DNA from: Acidobacteriota bacterium
Lineage (GTDB): Bacteria; Acidobacteriota; Vicinamibacteria; Vicinamibacterales; Vicinamibacteraceae
DNA: 7,322 nt
NCBI GenBank assembly: GCA_013695405.1
Contig: JACDAO010000154.1
Location: 1 to 7,322, forward strand
Direction of reading: 5' to 3'
The position numbers were made by a program, and so were the translations under genes. Shown in pieces: positions 7,317 to 7,322 of the stretch. Each line of letters begins with the position of its first letter. Positions within the stretch are counted from its first letter, which is position 1. The notes beneath the pieces were generated by a model, which had not been told where the DNA came from, did not search any database, and was given only the letters and a program-made list of their open reading frames with translations.

Positions 7317-7322
7317 CATGCG

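Noticed and set aside
1..7322. CRISPR array, tRNA, rRNA, insertion-sequence ends or phage genes
   Set aside because: No regularly spaced repeats, no cloverleaf-like segment, no transposase motif and no terminal inverted repeats were seen.

Overview
The window is GC-rich, densely coding bacterial DNA. The mix of genes (a Cus-type metal pump preceded by a Cys-rich secreted protein, a CopZ-type Fe-S metallochaperone, and an H-NOX/hybrid kinase pair) suggests an acidobacterium-like or proteobacterium-like environmental organism. Acidobacteriota (Vicinamibacteria-like) is my best guess, from remembered resemblance of the Cys-rich protein and the metallochaperone; it is not proven here.

Layout. 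The left 3.1 kb is read on the minus strand and encodes nearly all of a CusA-family copper/silver RND efflux pump, cut by the left edge only a few residues before its expected C-terminus. Upstream of it on the same strand is a small exported Cys/Met/His-rich protein (3170-3616) of unknown function. The two appear to form one transcription unit running left. A divergent unit runs right. It opens with a textbook MerR-family promoter (TTGACT, 20-bp spacer filled by an imperfect palindrome, GATACT; 3645-3676). It continues with a CopZ-type Fe-S/zinc metallochaperone (3683-4174), an H-NOX heme nitric-oxide sensor (4237-4791), and, 4 nt later, a soluble GAF hybrid histidine kinase with two receiver domains (4796-7147). 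The right end holds what looks like a broken remnant of a PQQ-type sugar/sorbosone dehydrogenase, overlapping the kinase 3' end in another frame.

How the genes may work together. The left half is metal export: the pump keeps the three-methionine substrate site of CusA, and the neighbouring Cys-rich protein could bind the same metal. The metallochaperone on the other strand is probably induced by metal through a MerR-type activator that is not encoded in the window. H-NOX and the kinase form a recognisable NO-signalling pair: the H-NOX has the heme-binding residues at canonical positions and no distal tyrosine, so it should bind NO rather than O2. The unusual point is the junction of the two themes, with an NO-sensing two-component module directly behind a metal-inducible metallochaperone and divergent from a copper pump. 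Whether they are co-transcribed or only adjacent cannot be settled from sequence alone.

There is no tRNA, rRNA, CRISPR array or insertion sequence that I can recognise. There is no non-coding stretch longer than 300 bases.
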